The notes beneath the pieces were generated by a model. The model was not told the DNA's origin. It searched no databases and saw only the letters and a program-made list of their open reading frames with translations. The translations under genes were made by a program, and so were the position numbers. Below, piece by piece: positions 24,505 through 32,715 of a stretch of DNA of 37,442 nt. Each line of letters starts with the position of its first letter. The first letter of the stretch is position 1. This DNA comes from a bacterium (GTDB taxonomy: Bacteria > Patescibacteriota > Patescibacteriia > UBA9570), in assembly GCA_030698395.1 (NCBI GenBank), contig JAUYKW010000007.1, forward strand, positions 1 through 37,442. The letters are read 5' to 3'.

Positions 24505-25764
24505 ATGTTCTATATTGCAATTGTAATTTTTTTAGTAGTATATGCGCTTATAGTTTCTGAGCGCGTACATCGAACCAGCGTTGCGTTAGTTGGAGCTGTT
24601 TTAATGGTTATCTTAGGAGTATTGCATCAGGAACATGCTTTTTCAGCGATTGATTTCAATACAATTGGCTTGCTGTTAGGCATGATGATAATTGTGCTAA
24701 TAACTAAGCAAACAGGATTATTTGAGTATGTGGCGATAAAAGCTGCCAAAGTCTCCAAAGGCGATCCTGTAAAAATACTTATCACATTAAGTTTAATTAC
24801 AGCTCTTTTTTCTGCGTTGCTCGATAATGTAACTACTGTATTGCTGATCGTGCCAGTAACTTTTGTTATTGCAAATAATTTGAAGATTAATCCAATTCCT
24901 TTTTTGATAGCTGAAATTGTACTTTCTAATATTGGAGGTGCAGCAACATTAATTGGTGATCCACCAAATATATTGATTGGTTCCGCAGCGGGATTAACAT
25001 TTCTGGATTTCTTGATTAACTTGGCGCCAATATCAATGATTCTGTCTGTTGTTATGGTGATCTTTTTTAGATTTATTTATCGGCATAAATTAAAAACAAC
25101 AAAGAAATTACAGGAGAATATTATGAAGTTTGATGCACGCTCAACAATAAAAGATGTGCCATTATTGAAAAAATCTCTGTTTGTATTAGGCGTTACGATC
25201 TTTGGTTTTTTGATCCATGGTTTTGTTGGCTTAGAACCGGCTACAATTGCGTTGTTTGGTGCATCGTTATTATTAATAATTAGTAAAATTAATCCAGAAA
25301 AAATTCTGGAACAAGTAGAGTGGACGACGATACTGTTTTTTATCGGATTGTTCATTTTAGTTGCCGGAATCGAAGAAGTAGGAGCAATAGAATATTTAGC
25401 AAATTCAGTTCTAGATTTAACTGCCGGGTCTCCAGTCGCTGCTACGCTAGTTATTTTGTGGGGTTCAGCAATATTTTCAGCGGTGGTAGATAATATTCCG
25501 TTTGTTGCCACAATGATACCTTTAGTTCAGGAATTAGGTGCTTCTGGGATGGATGTGACTAATCTGTGGTGGGCACTAGCCTTAGGCGCTGATTTGGGCG
25601 GAAATGGAACGTTGGTAGGGGCTTCAGCAAACTTAGTGGCAGCTGGATTAGCAGAAAAGGCTGGTTATAAGCTTGGCTTCAAAGAATTTCTAAAAATTGG
25701 CATGGTATCCATGTTTATTACTATGTTGATTACCACAGTTTATGTATTTATTAGGTATATTTAA
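24505..25764 (+). CDS. ArsB/NhaD/CitM-type ion transporter (P-protein-like permease)
   Basis: 419 residues with about 11-12 hydrophobic segments. The two inverted-repeat halves of the ion-transporter superfamily are clear: ALLDNVTTVLLIVPVTF with IGGAATLIGDPPNILIG in the first half, and AVVDNIPFVATMIPL with GADLGGNGTLVGASANLVAAG in the second. The arsenite/organic-anion family members look alike here, so the substrate cannot be assigned. It is the last gene of the uppP run and is followed by the ribosomal-protein promoter. Confidence 0.9.
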   Translation: MFYIAIVIFLVVYALIVSERVHRTSVALVGAVLMVILGVLHQEHAFSAIDFNTIGLLLGMMIIVLITKQTGLFEYVAIKAAKVSKGDPVKILITLSLITALFSALLDNVTTVLLIVPVTFVIANNLKINPIPFLIAEIVLSNIGGAATLIGDPPNILIGSAAGLTFLDFLINLAPISMILSVVMVIFFRFIYRHKLKTTKKLQENIMKFDARSTIKDVPLLKKSLFVLGVTIFGFLIHGFVGLEPATIALFGASLLLIISKINPEKILEQVEWTTILFFIGLFILVAGIEEVGAIEYLANSVLDLTAGSPVAATLVILWGSAIFSAVVDNIPFVATMIPLVQELGASGMDVTNLWWALALGADLGGNGTLVGASANLVAAGLAEKAGYKLGFKEFLKIGMVSMFITMLITTVYVFIRYI

Positions 25765-25784
25765 TACTTTTCCACATACTGAAT

Positions 25785-25813
25785 TTGACCTTAGTCATAT
25801 TTGCTTGTAATCT
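25785..25813 (+). promoter_or_regulatory. Promoter of the rplJ-rplL operon
   Basis: TTGACC (25785-25790), a 17-base spacer and TAATCT (25808-25813). Predicted start about 25820, just before the structured L10 leader. Confidence 0.75.
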
Positions 25814-25823
25814 AGTTATTGCT

Positions 25824-25915
25824 GTCGTAGACCATAGGCAACAATAAGACCTATGTAGATAGTTAATAAAGTTGATTAATTCAACACTTGTCTACGGCGT
25901 AATCCGTATTTTTTT
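25824..25915 (+). promoter_or_regulatory. Ribosomal protein L10 leader with attenuator hairpin
   Basis: GTCGTAGAC (25824-25832) can pair with GTCTACGGC (25890-25898), closing a multi-part structure. Inside it are a 6-bp hairpin CATAGG/CCTATG (25833-25838 with 25850-25855, 11-base A-rich loop) and a 5-bp hairpin GTTGA/TCAAC (25871-25885). This is the layout of the L10 leader, to which the L10(L12) complex binds to repress its own operon. A competing 5-bp hairpin TACGG/CCGTA (25893-25908) is followed by seven Ts (25909-25915) that touch the rplJ ATG, forming an intrinsic terminator. The outer stem and the terminator share 25893-25898 and cannot coexist. Confidence 0.8.
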
Positions 25916-26428
25916 ATGGCAAAATCAAGACAACAAAAAGAAGATAGTTTAAAAAATATTGATGACTTATTAGATAATAAGGGAGTCGTTTTTTTTAACT
26001 ACAATGGTTTAAAAGTTGTTGAGGTTGAGGAATTACGAAGCAATCTTCGTGAAGAATCGGGTTCAATGACAGTAGCAAAAAGAAATTTGTTACAGTTATC
26101 ATTAAAAAACAAAGGAATCGAATTGGATGGTAATCCAATTGATGGTCCGATTGCTATTGCAATAGCTGATGATGAGGTTGCTCCAGCAAAAATAGTAGCA
26201 AATTTTAAAAAGAAACATGAGCAAGTTGAGTTTTATGGTGGACTTCTTGAAGGTTCTTTCATGGATAATGCACAGGTATCAAATCTAGCTTCACTTCCTA
26301 GCAAGCAAGAATTGCTAGCAAAAGCGGTTGGTTCAATCGGTGCTCCATTATCAGGATTTGTAAATGTACTTGCTGGTAACATAAGAGGATTAACTAATGC
26401 GTTAAACGCAATTAAAGATAATAAATAA
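25916..26428 (+). CDS. rplJ: 50S ribosomal protein L10 (uL10)
   Basis: 170 residues, the normal length. Forms the stalk base that binds L7/L12 dimers. It begins [15 protein letters not shown] and contains the family's early block [21 protein letters not shown] and [14 protein letters not shown], with the C-terminal L12-binding helix ([20 protein letters not shown]). The ATG follows a run of seven Ts, so there is no Shine-Dalgarno site. rplL follows after 11 bases. Confidence 0.96.
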   Translation: MAKSRQQKEDSLKNIDDLLDNKGVVFFNYNGLKVVEVEELRSNLREESGSMTVAKRNLLQLSLKNKGIELDGNPIDGPIAIAIADDEVAPAKIVANFKKKHEQVEFYGGLLEGSFMDNAQVSNLASLPSKQELLAKAVGSIGAPLSGFVNVLAGNIRGLTNALNAIKDNK

Positions 26429-26439
26429 TTTATAAAATT

Positions 26440-26856
26440 ATGGCTGACGAAGAAAAGACAGAAGAAAAAAAAGAGGTAGAGGTTCCAGAAAAGTTCAAAA
26501 CTCTAGTTGAGCAAGTTGAACAAATGTCTGTATTAGACCTGGCAGAGTTAGTAAAGGTTTTAGAAGATAAATTTGGTGTATCTGCTGCAGCTCCTATGGC
26601 AATGGCAATGGCTCCTGCTGGCGGTGAAACTGAAGCGGAAGAAAAAAGTAGCTTTGATGTTGAGCTATCTGAAGTTGGATCAAATAAAATTGCAGTGATT
26701 AAAGTAGTTAGAGCAGCTACAGAGCTTGGATTAAAAGAAGCTAAAGAAATTGTTGATGCAGCACCAAAGTTAGTTAAAGAAGCGTTAAAGAAAGAGGAAG
26801 CTGAAGCATTAAAAGCAAGCCTAGAAGAAGCTGGTGCTAAAGTTACTTTAAAATAA
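26440..26856 (+). CDS. rplL: 50S ribosomal protein L7/L12 (bL12)
   Basis: 138 residues, slightly longer than the usual 120-130 because of an acidic N-terminus ([18 protein letters not shown]). The N-terminal dimerisation segment ([20 protein letters not shown]) is followed by the Ala/Met/Pro hinge ([12 protein letters not shown]) and the C-terminal factor-binding domain ([27 protein letters not shown]). It is the last gene before the terminator at 26872. Confidence 0.97.
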   Translation: MADEEKTEEKKEVEVPEKFKTLVEQVEQMSVLDLAELVKVLEDKFGVSAAAPMAMAMAPAGGETEAEEKSSFDVELSEVGSNKIAVIKVVRAATELGLKEAKEIVDAAPKLVKEALKKEEAEALKASLEEAGAKVTLK

Positions 26857-26871
26857 ATTAGTTACAGAAAT

Positions 26872-26899
26872 AAAAAACAGGGTTAGACCCCTGTTTTTT
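26872..26899. terminator. Bidirectional intrinsic terminator
   Basis: An 11-bp stem (26872-26882 with 26889-26899), A-run then CAGGG on one side and CCCTG then T-run on the other, with loop TTAGAC. T-tracts are present in both directions, so it can end rplJ-rplL and the convergent 26916-29108 gene. Confidence 0.92.
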
Positions 26900-26915
26900 T
26901 GTAGATAAGAATTAC

Positions 26916-29108
26916 TTATAGAGAAAACTTATATACACTGGTTCCTGCAAGAACAAAGACTTCATTATTATCTTCATCTACTGCTATGTCTTTAATACCT
27001 GAAAATTGATCAGAGGTATATTGTTGTTGCAATTCACCATTGTTATCAAGTAACACAACGTGTTGCGTTTCTGGATTTAAGATATAGAAAGGAGTTAAGA
27101 CATCATTTTTGATTAGTTTGGTAGCGCCAGATAAGCCGGGGCTGAAGTCTGCTACGGAAAATTCTGATTGAGTACCATTATCAAATTTCGTAATACTACC
27201 GTTTGATAGTAATACATAGATAGAGCTATCGATATCAAATGATACTGCTGTTGAAATATCAACTGTCTCAGTTATCCATTTTGACAAAGCTCCATAAGTA
27301 TCACCGCTACGGTTTGAGCGGTAAATCATATTAGTAGCTGCATCCAATATATATAATCTACTACCGAAAATATCTATATCATTTATTTTTAGCGATTCTT
27401 CTATTGTTGGTATAGCAACTGTGCTTATTTTCTCTAAAACGGGATTAAATTGAACAAAAGATTTATCCATTGTTACAGCTAGCGTTGTTGCTGCTGAATC
27501 ATTTTCTATTGATGCATATGCTCCATTTTCCTCGCTACCAGGAATAATCTCTGATGCTTGTGAGTTGCTTAGATTTAGGCGATAAACCGCTTCATCATTA
27601 CTGTTAAAACCGAAAATGTTGTCACCAATCTTTGTGATATAGTTCGGGGATGCACCTTCATTTGCTGATTTAAAGTCTCCAATCGGACTTAGATCATTAA
27701 TAACAATTACTTTATTTAGAGTATTGTTTAGCTCATTTATTCTACCTTGAAGAGATTCGCCTTTTTTAGTATAGATGTCACTATCTGTAGGTACGGTACT
27801 TAGTAGTTCGTTTGCATTATTAATAGCAGTTCTAGCACCTATTTCATCATTCATGATTTGCTTTGAATCTGCTTCTCCAACTAAATTCTCTACATCAGTT
27901 ATCGTATTTTCATATGCTACTAGTTGATCCTTTTTAAGTACTGAGCGATCTTTTGCAAATACACTAATTATGAAAAATAGTAAAACAAGTACAGCTAAGG
28001 CCAGAAAAATTTTGCGTGGTGTTGATAGTCTAGCGAGCCAACCTTTGGCACCGGATACAGATGTACCAACTCTTGATGTCATAGTTTTTTCACTGCGGAA
28101 TAATTTTGCTAATTTCTTTCCAACGTAAATTAGGCTGATTACAATTTGAGTACCAACATTCTTTAAGAAGTTCATGATCCAAACTAATATCGTTATAACT
28201 TTATTCTTTGATTTACCATAGTTAGGTGATTTTCTTTCACTTTCTGAGTCGTTTACTTTGTCTGGAGCGTTAGACATGCCACCAACTCTCTTTTTTATTG
28301 AGGGCCAGATAGAAGGCGTTAGTAATTCATCCGTGGTTCTTTCTTGGGTGATTAATTTGTTCATTGAATCCTCACGGTCAGAGAATTCACTTCTCTCAAT
28401 TTCATCGTCTATAACGTGTTGTTTTTCAGTAGTTGCAGACTCTTTTTTCATAGTCATGATTAGCGATGCGATGTTGGACAGGGTTGTATTGTCTGTTAAT
28501 ACTGTTTCAAATGCAATTGCAGCTTCACTTGGAGTATTTTCTTTAATCGTTCTTCTGATTTTCTCTAACGATAAATAATCTAATAAATTCGAAGTTGCAA
28601 ATAGCATACTTGATTTATCTTGACATTCACCACTGATAATATTTGTGAATAACTTTAATGGTTTTATTTCTTCGCTTTTGCTCTTTTGCAAAACATCGAT
28701 TATATCATCACCTTGAATTAAAAATGTTTCTACAGCACCTACATATGCTATGTGTACTTCTGTTCCCTTAACGATTCCTAGAATGCCATTTAATTTATAT
28801 ACCCATTCTTCACCGTATTGAGAAATGCCATCTTGAACAGCCTTATTTACTCGATGCAACGATCTCTCAAAAGCTGCTTCCACTTCAAAATCGCTGGATC
28901 TGTAATATGCATTTGTGAATGTAGAGTCTATAAGCTCTACTAGTTCTTCATAAAATGGTTGCGGATCTTCTAAATCAATTAATACAAAAATTCTCCCCAA
29001 ATTCTTTTCCTCCAAAGGTGTTGGAGTACTTAAATATATATGTATTGCATTTCGATCACTTTCATCGTGATCTATGAATAGTTCGCCAAAGCTTGGTTGA
29101 TATTTCAT
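26916..29108 (-). CDS. PP2C-like pseudophosphatase with membrane anchor and extracellular beta-propeller-like domain
   Basis: 730 residues. Residues 1-220 follow the PP2C phosphatase order: GRIFVLIDLE at 38-46 where PP2C has the metal-binding DGMGG, RSLHRVNKAV, a LNGILGIVKGTEVHIAYVG strand pair where the enzyme has GDSR, and MLFATSNLLDYLS. The metal-binding aspartates of DG and GD are replaced, so a non-catalytic binding role is likely. Residues 220-300 are polar, a moderately hydrophobic stretch is at about 303-330, and a clear membrane segment at about 367-385. The exported part has a helical stretch (400-460) and then repeated beta-blade-like units (about 475-730; for example DNIFGFNSNDEAVYRL, SRLYILDAATNMIYR), probably a beta-propeller. 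PP2C homology was judged by eye. Confidence 0.6.
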   Translation of the reverse strand: MKYQPSFGELFIDHDESDRNAIHIYLSTPTPLEEKNLGRIFVLIDLEDPQPFYEELVELIDSTFTNAYYRSSDFEVEAAFERSLHRVNKAVQDGISQYGEEWVYKLNGILGIVKGTEVHIAYVGAVETFLIQGDDIIDVLQKSKSEEIKPLKLFTNIISGECQDKSSMLFATSNLLDYLSLEKIRRTIKENTPSEAAIAFETVLTDNTTLSNIASLIMTMKKESATTEKQHVIDDEIERSEFSDREDSMNKLITQERTTDELLTPSIWPSIKKRVGGMSNAPDKVNDSESERKSPNYGKSKNKVITILVWIMNFLKNVGTQIVISLIYVGKKLAKLFRSEKTMTSRVGTSVSGAKGWLARLSTPRKIFLALAVLVLLFFIISVFAKDRSVLKKDQLVAYENTITDVENLVGEADSKQIMNDEIGARTAINNANELLSTVPTDSDIYTKKGESLQGRINELNNTLNKVIVINDLSPIGDFKSANEGASPNYITKIGDNIFGFNSNDEAVYRLNLSNSQASEIIPGSEENGAYASIENDSAATTLAVTMDKSFVQFNPVLEKISTVAIPTIEESLKINDIDIFGSRLYILDAATNMIYRSNRSGDTYGALSKWITETVDISTAVSFDIDSSIYVLLSNGSITKFDNGTQSEFSVADFSPGLSGATKLIKNDVLTPFYILNPETQHVVLLDNNGELQQQYTSDQFSGIKDIAVDEDNNEVFVLAGTSVYKFSL

Positions 29109-29128
29109 AGGTAATATTATTTAGAATT

Positions 29129-29157
29129 ATTATACTGAAATATATCTAGAATTGCAA
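29129..29157 (-). promoter_or_regulatory. Promoter of the pseudophosphatase gene
   Basis: TTGCAA (29157-29152), a 17-base spacer and a perfect TATAAT (29134-29129). The -10 ends 20 bases before the ATG at 29108. Confidence 0.65.
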
Positions 29158-29158
29158 G

Positions 29159-29168
29159 GTACATGTAC
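29159..29168. promoter_or_regulatory. Perfect palindrome between divergent promoters (possible operator)
   Basis: GTACATGTAC is a perfect 10-base palindrome directly beside the -35 of the minus-strand promoter and at the -35 position of the plus-strand -10 box at 29186. It could be the site of the HTH regulator encoded at 29204, controlling both directions. Confidence 0.4.
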
Positions 29169-29185
29169 ATAAATCATTAATGCGC

Positions 29186-29191
29186 TATAAT
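29186..29191 (+). promoter_or_regulatory. -10 box for the HTH-nucleotidyltransferase gene
   Basis: A perfect TATAAT ending 12 bases before the ATG at 29204. No good -35 lies 16-18 bases upstream; that position holds the palindrome, so activator dependence is possible. It lies after the alternative ATG at 29180, which argues for the later start. Confidence 0.5.
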
Positions 29192-29203
29192 TACTTCTAT
29201 ATT

Positions 29204-29773
29204 ATGCTTGATCAACTATTTGGTTCAAGAACCCGAGTAAAACTATTAAGACTTTTTTTGACTAATTCTCAGGAAGAGTTTTATGTCCGCGAATTAACCC
29301 GTAAAATAGGGGAACACATCAATTCTGTGAGACGCGAGCTACTTCATTTAGAAAAATTAGGATTGCTTGTGGTTAGTGACAGACAACGAAAGAAGTACTA
29401 TTCAGTGAACACTAATTTTACACTTTATCCAGAACTGAAAGCGTTAATATTAAAATCGCGTTTAACCTTAGAAAAACGGTTTATAACTAAATTACAAGAA
29501 GCTGGCAGAATTCAACATTTATCATTAATGGGATATTTTGCTGATGATCTTGATAGTGAAACTGATGTTTTTATTATTGGAACATTACCCAAAAAACATT
29601 TAAATGCATTATTGGAAGAGTTTAATAAGCAATTTGGTAAAGAATTAAGATATACATTAATGAGTCCGAGTGAATATACGTATCGTAAAGATGTTACGGA
29701 TAAATTTTTATTTACTCTTTTAAGTAATCCCCAAATGGTTGTTGTGGATAAACTAAATATAGCTAAGCAATGA
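29204..29773 (+). CDS. Winged-helix regulator fused to a degenerate minimal nucleotidyltransferase-like domain
   Basis: 189 residues from the ATG at 29204. An upstream in-frame ATG at 29180 is disfavoured because the only good -10 box lies between them and the family-like start is MLDQLFGSRTRVKLLRLF. Residues 1-75 are a winged helix (FYVRELTRKIGEHINSVRRELLHLEKLGLL, wing RKKYYSVN). Residues about 95-180 resemble the MNT nucleotidyltransferase fold: LSLMGYFADDLDSETDVFIIG follows the GSxARG...SDxDLLVVG pattern, but the GS and the first catalytic aspartate are not conserved, so catalysis is doubtful. It overlaps the DUF2207 gene by four bases and probably controls it. Confidence 0.7.
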   Translation: MLDQLFGSRTRVKLLRLFLTNSQEEFYVRELTRKIGEHINSVRRELLHLEKLGLLVVSDRQRKKYYSVNTNFTLYPELKALILKSRLTLEKRFITKLQEAGRIQHLSLMGYFADDLDSETDVFIIGTLPKKHLNALLEEFNKQFGKELRYTLMSPSEYTYRKDVTDKFLFTLLSNPQMVVVDKLNIAKQ

Positions 29774-31719
29774 GTAGGCGAATTTTTATTGGAATATTTT
29801 TAGTTTTTGCAAGCTTAGTGCCACTGAGTTCATTTGCTCAAGAAAAATCATGGCATTTTAATGAATGGCAGACCGATATTACGATTCATAGTGATGGATC
29901 TATTATGGTGGAAGAAACTACTGATGTTGAGTTTATTGGCTCTTTTAGTTGGGTAGCTAGACAGATAGCAAAACAAGGAAGGATGGAGGTTTCTGATGTT
30001 CAGGTTTATGACAATAAATATGATGAAGATGTTAGTTTAACTTCCACAGTAATAGATTTGTATTCTGAAACGGAGGTAAAGATTTATCATGATACTAAAG
30101 ATGATACTCGCAATTGGACCATTAGTTACATTGCAGATAATGTGATAACAAACTTTGATGATTACGATGAGTTGTACTGGAATGCAGTATCGGACGATAG
30201 AGATGTGCCAATTGATCATGTTGTTGCATACATTCATTTACCACTTGCTGTAGATACAGATGCAATTCAGCAAAGAATACTTTCTGGCTCTTACGGATCT
30301 AAAGATGAATTAGCAACTTTCGAGATTGTAGATGGAAAGACTTTAAAATATGAAGGTTGGGATATCGCAGCTTATGAAAATTTTACAATTGTTGCAGGTT
30401 TTCCCAAAGGATTGGTTCCTGATGTGCCAAGAGTTAGTTTGGAAACAGAAGATAGTGGTTTTTATGCCACTCTTCGGCAAGTAGGCGCTGTTACACAGGA
30501 ACAAGTATACGTTCCGTCAACTTTATATGTAGATGAAGACATTGTTGCAGGCGAATACAATTTGGAGGTTAGTAAATTTGGTTACGATCCAATAACAATA
30601 AACTTTCAAACTCCTGTTAGTGGAAATGTAGTGGTTCATCTTGATCTTAGAATGCAATGGTGGTACGGATTGTTAATTCTCTGTTTTATGTTGATCATTG
30701 GAATGTATTTTCTATCACCGATAATTCTATTTATCATCTTATTTCTGCGCTGGCACAGACACGGTAGGGATCCGTTTGGAAAGAAAGTTATTATTCCTCA
30801 ATATGAACCATTTAAGGATATTACGCCTGGAGTTATGGGTACATTATTGGATGAAAAGGCCGATTTAGAGGACATAACTTCAACCTTGATCGATTTAGCT
30901 GTGCGTGGATATATTAAGATTCATGAGGAAGGAAAAAAGAAATATCGCTTCACATTGTTAAAAAAAGCGTATAAAGAAGATAAACAATTAAAGGAATATG
31001 AACGTAAATTTTTAGAAGCAATTTTTTCTGGTGATAAAACAGATGTTAGTTTGGCTAGTTTAAAATATAAATTTAGTAAGGAAATACCTGCGCTAAGGAA
31101 ATCAATATATAAAGAAACAGTTGATGCGGGCTTATTTGAAAAAGATCCGGATAAAGTTAGAAAGAATTACAGAATTATAGGTACAGTATTACTTATTATT
31201 GGATTTTCTAGTGGGTTTATTTATTTCATTGGTTTACCGATAATTGTATATGGATTGATTTTTTTCATATTTAGTAAAGCTATGCCAAAACGTACACAAA
31301 CTGGCGTAGAAGCTGTAGAGTGGAGTAAAGGGTTTAAAATGTATCTTTATCATGCAGAGCGGTATCGTTTAGAACGAATGACGATTGAATTTTTTGAAAG
31401 GATGTTGCCTTATGCGATGGTCTTTGGTGTAGAGAAAGAATGGGCCAAGCAATTTGCAGAAATGTACACAGCAGCGCCAGATTGGTATGCATCAAACAAT
31501 TTTTCTGCTGGACAAACCTTTAATTTGGTTTCCTTTACTAGTGGTTTGAGCAGTACAATGATGCCAGCTGTTACTACAACTTTGACTGCTGTTCGCAGTT
31601 CAAGTTCTGGCTATTCTGGTAGTTCATCATTTGGTAGTGCTAGCTCTGGTTCTTCTGGATTTTCTGGTGGGGGATTCTCGGGTGGAGGATTTGGTGGTGG
31701 TGGTTCTAGCGCAGGATAA
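29770..31719 (+). CDS. DUF2207 family membrane protein
   Basis: 649 residues. A signal peptide (MSRRIFIGIFLVFASLVPLSSFAQ) precedes an extracytoplasmic DUF2207 domain (SWHFNEWQTDITIHSDGSIMVEET, WNAVSDDRDVPIDHV). Membrane segments lie at about 295-325 and, in pairs, 472-503, with a cytosolic stretch between them (DEKADLEDITSTLIDLAVRGYIKI). The end is a Gly/Ser-rich tail (GGGFSGGGFGGGG), typical of the family. Function is unknown; such proteins are common in envelope contexts of several phyla. It is translationally coupled to the regulator before it. Confidence 0.88.
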   Translation: MSRRIFIGIFLVFASLVPLSSFAQEKSWHFNEWQTDITIHSDGSIMVEETTDVEFIGSFSWVARQIAKQGRMEVSDVQVYDNKYDEDVSLTSTVIDLYSETEVKIYHDTKDDTRNWTISYIADNVITNFDDYDELYWNAVSDDRDVPIDHVVAYIHLPLAVDTDAIQQRILSGSYGSKDELATFEIVDGKTLKYEGWDIAAYENFTIVAGFPKGLVPDVPRVSLETEDSGFYATLRQVGAVTQEQVYVPSTLYVDEDIVAGEYNLEVSKFGYDPITINFQTPVSGNVVVHLDLRMQWWYGLLILCFMLIIGMYFLSPIILFIILFLRWHRHGRDPFGKKVIIPQYEPFKDITPGVMGTLLDEKADLEDITSTLIDLAVRGYIKIHEEGKKKYRFTLLKKAYKEDKQLKEYERKFLEAIFSGDKTDVSLASLKYKFSKEIPALRKSIYKETVDAGLFEKDPDKVRKNYRIIGTVLLIIGFSSGFIYFIGLPIIVYGLIFFIFSKAMPKRTQTGVEAVEWSKGFKMYLYHAERYRLERMTIEFFERMLPYAMVFGVEKEWAKQFAEMYTAAPDWYASNNFSAGQTFNLVSFTSGLSSTMMPAVTTTLTAVRSSSSGYSGSSSFGSASSGSSGFSGGGFSGGGFGGGGSSAG

Positions 31720-31723
31720 ACCA

Positions 31724-31732
31724 TGCTATAAT
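31724..31732 (+). promoter_or_regulatory. Extended -10 promoter for the stomatin-like gene cluster
   Basis: TGCTATAAT combines the extended TG element with a perfect -10 (31727-31732); the -35 position holds only TTCTAG. Predicted start about 31739, 26 bases before the ATG at 31765. It begins five bases after the DUF2207 stop. Confidence 0.65.
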
Positions 31733-31764
31733 AGATTTGCTTAAAAATATTAACACTAATAATC

Positions 31765-32562
31765 ATGGAAATTATCGGAGCACTATTTACATTATTAATT
31801 TTTACATTCTTCGGAGGAATCGTACTATTTGTCATGTTTATAAGGCAAATTGATCAATATGAACGTGGTACGTTATTTACGATGGGTAGATTTTCCGGTG
31901 TAAGACAACCTGGTTGGAGGATAGTTATTCCTATTCTTCAGAAAATGCCTAAGGTAGATATTCGTGTAAAAGCGGTGGATGTACCAGATCAAGATGCAAT
32001 TACAAAAGACAATGTATCTGTGCGTGTGAATGCAGTTATTTATTATAAAGTTGATGATCCTGGTAAAGCAATACTTGAAGTTGAAAATTTTTATTATGCA
32101 ACATCCCAGTTAGCACAAACAACTATGCGTAATGTGGTAGGTGAAGTTACTTTAGATGAGTTATTGATTGATCGTGCTGACATTGCAAATAAAATTAAAG
32201 AAATTGTAGACATTGCAACAGATCCATGGGGAGTTGATGTGGTGAGTGTAGAGTTGAAACATATTGAATTGCCAGAAAATTTAAAACGTACAATGGCTAA
32301 GCAAGCAGAAGCAGAACGTGAAAAAAGAGCAACAATTATCAATTCTGAAGGTGAAGTTATTGCAGCAAAGAACTTGGCAGAAGCTGCTCATACAATTGCA
32401 GAGGCACCTGGAGCATTGCATCTTAGAACATTGAATAGTATTAATGATATATCTTCTGATCAGTCAAACACTGTAATTTTCGCTGTTCCAGTAGAAGTGT
32501 TGCGAGCGTTTGAGGGAGTGAATACAATATCTAAGGCAATGAGTAAAAATAAGGATAATTAA
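31765..32562 (+). CDS. SPFH/stomatin-like (slipin) membrane protein
   Basis: 265 residues. One N-terminal membrane hairpin-like segment (about 3-27) is followed by the Band 7 domain: YERGTLFTMGRFSGVRQPGWRIVIP, VPDQDAITKDNVSVRVNAVIYYKV, TTMRNVVGEVTLDELL and WGVDVVSVELKHIELP are classic slipin blocks. A coiled, Ala/Glu-rich C-terminal helix (KQAEAEREKRATI, AAKNLAEAAHTI) supports oligomers. These proteins form membrane scaffolds and often act with an NfeD protease partner; no NfeD is visible here. Confidence 0.93.
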   Translation: MEIIGALFTLLIFTFFGGIVLFVMFIRQIDQYERGTLFTMGRFSGVRQPGWRIVIPILQKMPKVDIRVKAVDVPDQDAITKDNVSVRVNAVIYYKVDDPGKAILEVENFYYATSQLAQTTMRNVVGEVTLDELLIDRADIANKIKEIVDIATDPWGVDVVSVELKHIELPENLKRTMAKQAEAEREKRATIINSEGEVIAAKNLAEAAHTIAEAPGALHLRTLNSINDISSDQSNTVIFAVPVEVLRAFEGVNTISKAMSKNKDN

Positions 32563-32565
32563 ACT

Positions 32566-32700
32566 ATGGAAGAGCAACAAAACAAACCACGAAAGAATAT
32601 TGATCATCATGTGAAGAAGTTCGTGATGTTTAATAATGTGATTGCAGTATTTACATTACTTATGGCAGTTACCTTGGTGTTTCTATATTTTAAGGGTTAG
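32566..32700 (+). CDS. Small single-span membrane protein (44 residues)
   Basis: An intact 44-codon frame three bases after the stomatin-like gene and 15 bases before the lipoprotein gene. The N-terminus is polar and basic (MEEQQNKPRKNIDHHVKKF), followed by one hydrophobic segment (NVIAVFTLLMAVTLVFLYF) and KG at the end. Membrane-inserted, N-in by the positive-inside rule. No family recognised. Its position, frame intactness and clear membrane segment support a real gene. Confidence 0.65.
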   Translation: MEEQQNKPRKNIDHHVKKFVMFNNVIAVFTLLMAVTLVFLYFKG

Positions 32701-32715
32701 ATTGAAAATAGTATT

